Below are positions 5,964 to 5,989 of a stretch of DNA of 5,989 nucleotides, piece by piece. The notes beneath the pieces are model-generated. The model worked only from the letters and a program-made list of their open reading frames with translations, was not told the origin of the DNA and searched no databases. Made by a program: the position numbers and the translations under genes. This stretch comes from an uncultured Blautia sp. (GTDB lineage: Bacteria > Bacillota > Clostridia > Lachnospirales > Lachnospiraceae), in assembly GCA_900547615.1 (NCBI GenBank), contig URHH01000148.1, positions 1 through 5,989 of the forward strand, read 5' to 3'. Each line of letters begins with the position of its first letter. The stretch's first letter is position 1.

Positions 5964-5989
5964 GCTGTTATTATTTACTGATACACTAT

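Noticed and set aside
5930..5989. Inverted-repeat end of an insertion sequence at the right edge
   Set aside because: The inverted repeat is compact with a 4-nt loop and A6/T6 flanks, which fits an intrinsic terminator; no transposase coding or target duplication is visible.

Overview
All five genes in this window lie on the minus strand. The window looks like an ordinary chromosomal stretch of a low-GC Gram-positive anaerobe, most likely a Clostridia member of the Lachnospiraceae type. I infer this from the strong AGGAG-type ribosome binding sites, A/T-rich sigma-A promoters, moderate GC content, an HtrA with a long Gln/Asn-rich cytoplasmic N-terminus, and a small helical zinc-ribbon protein of a kind common in that group. 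I cannot fix a genus. I see no mobile element, CRISPR array, rRNA or tRNA gene.

Layout in the direction of transcription, from the right end of the window to the left. (1) 5930-5963 is a hairpin with a U-tract, ending only 16 nt before a family-2 glycosyltransferase gene (4987-5913). (2) A 114-nt spacer with several short repeats, and no clear terminator, leads to a membrane-anchored HtrA/DegP-like serine protease (3241-4872), which ends in a good intrinsic terminator (3199-3228). (3) A near-consensus extended -10 promoter drives a ClpX-like AAA+ unfoldase (1665-3095). It is followed after 21 nt by a 171-residue helical, zinc-ribbon, acidic-tailed protein (1128-1643). This two-gene unit ends in an intrinsic terminator (1070-1110). 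(4) A perfect TTGACA-17-TATAAT promoter drives an AGCS-family sodium:alanine/glycine symporter, whose 3' end runs off the left edge of the window (1-885).

The middle of the window is a protein quality-control neighbourhood: a surface protease (HtrA) beside a cytoplasmic unfoldase (ClpX-like). The most interesting item is the ClpX-like protein. It keeps the zinc finger, the nucleotide-binding motifs and the IGF loop that docks on ClpP. It differs from canonical ClpX in the substrate-facing parts: the RKH loop reads SKN, the pore-2 loop is shortened and lacks NPSI, and the N-terminus and linker are longer. No clpP, tig or lon gene lies beside it within this window; instead it is coupled to the small zinc-ribbon protein. 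A ClpX paralogue with changed substrate choice and a dedicated partner is a reasonable hypothesis, not a demonstrated one.
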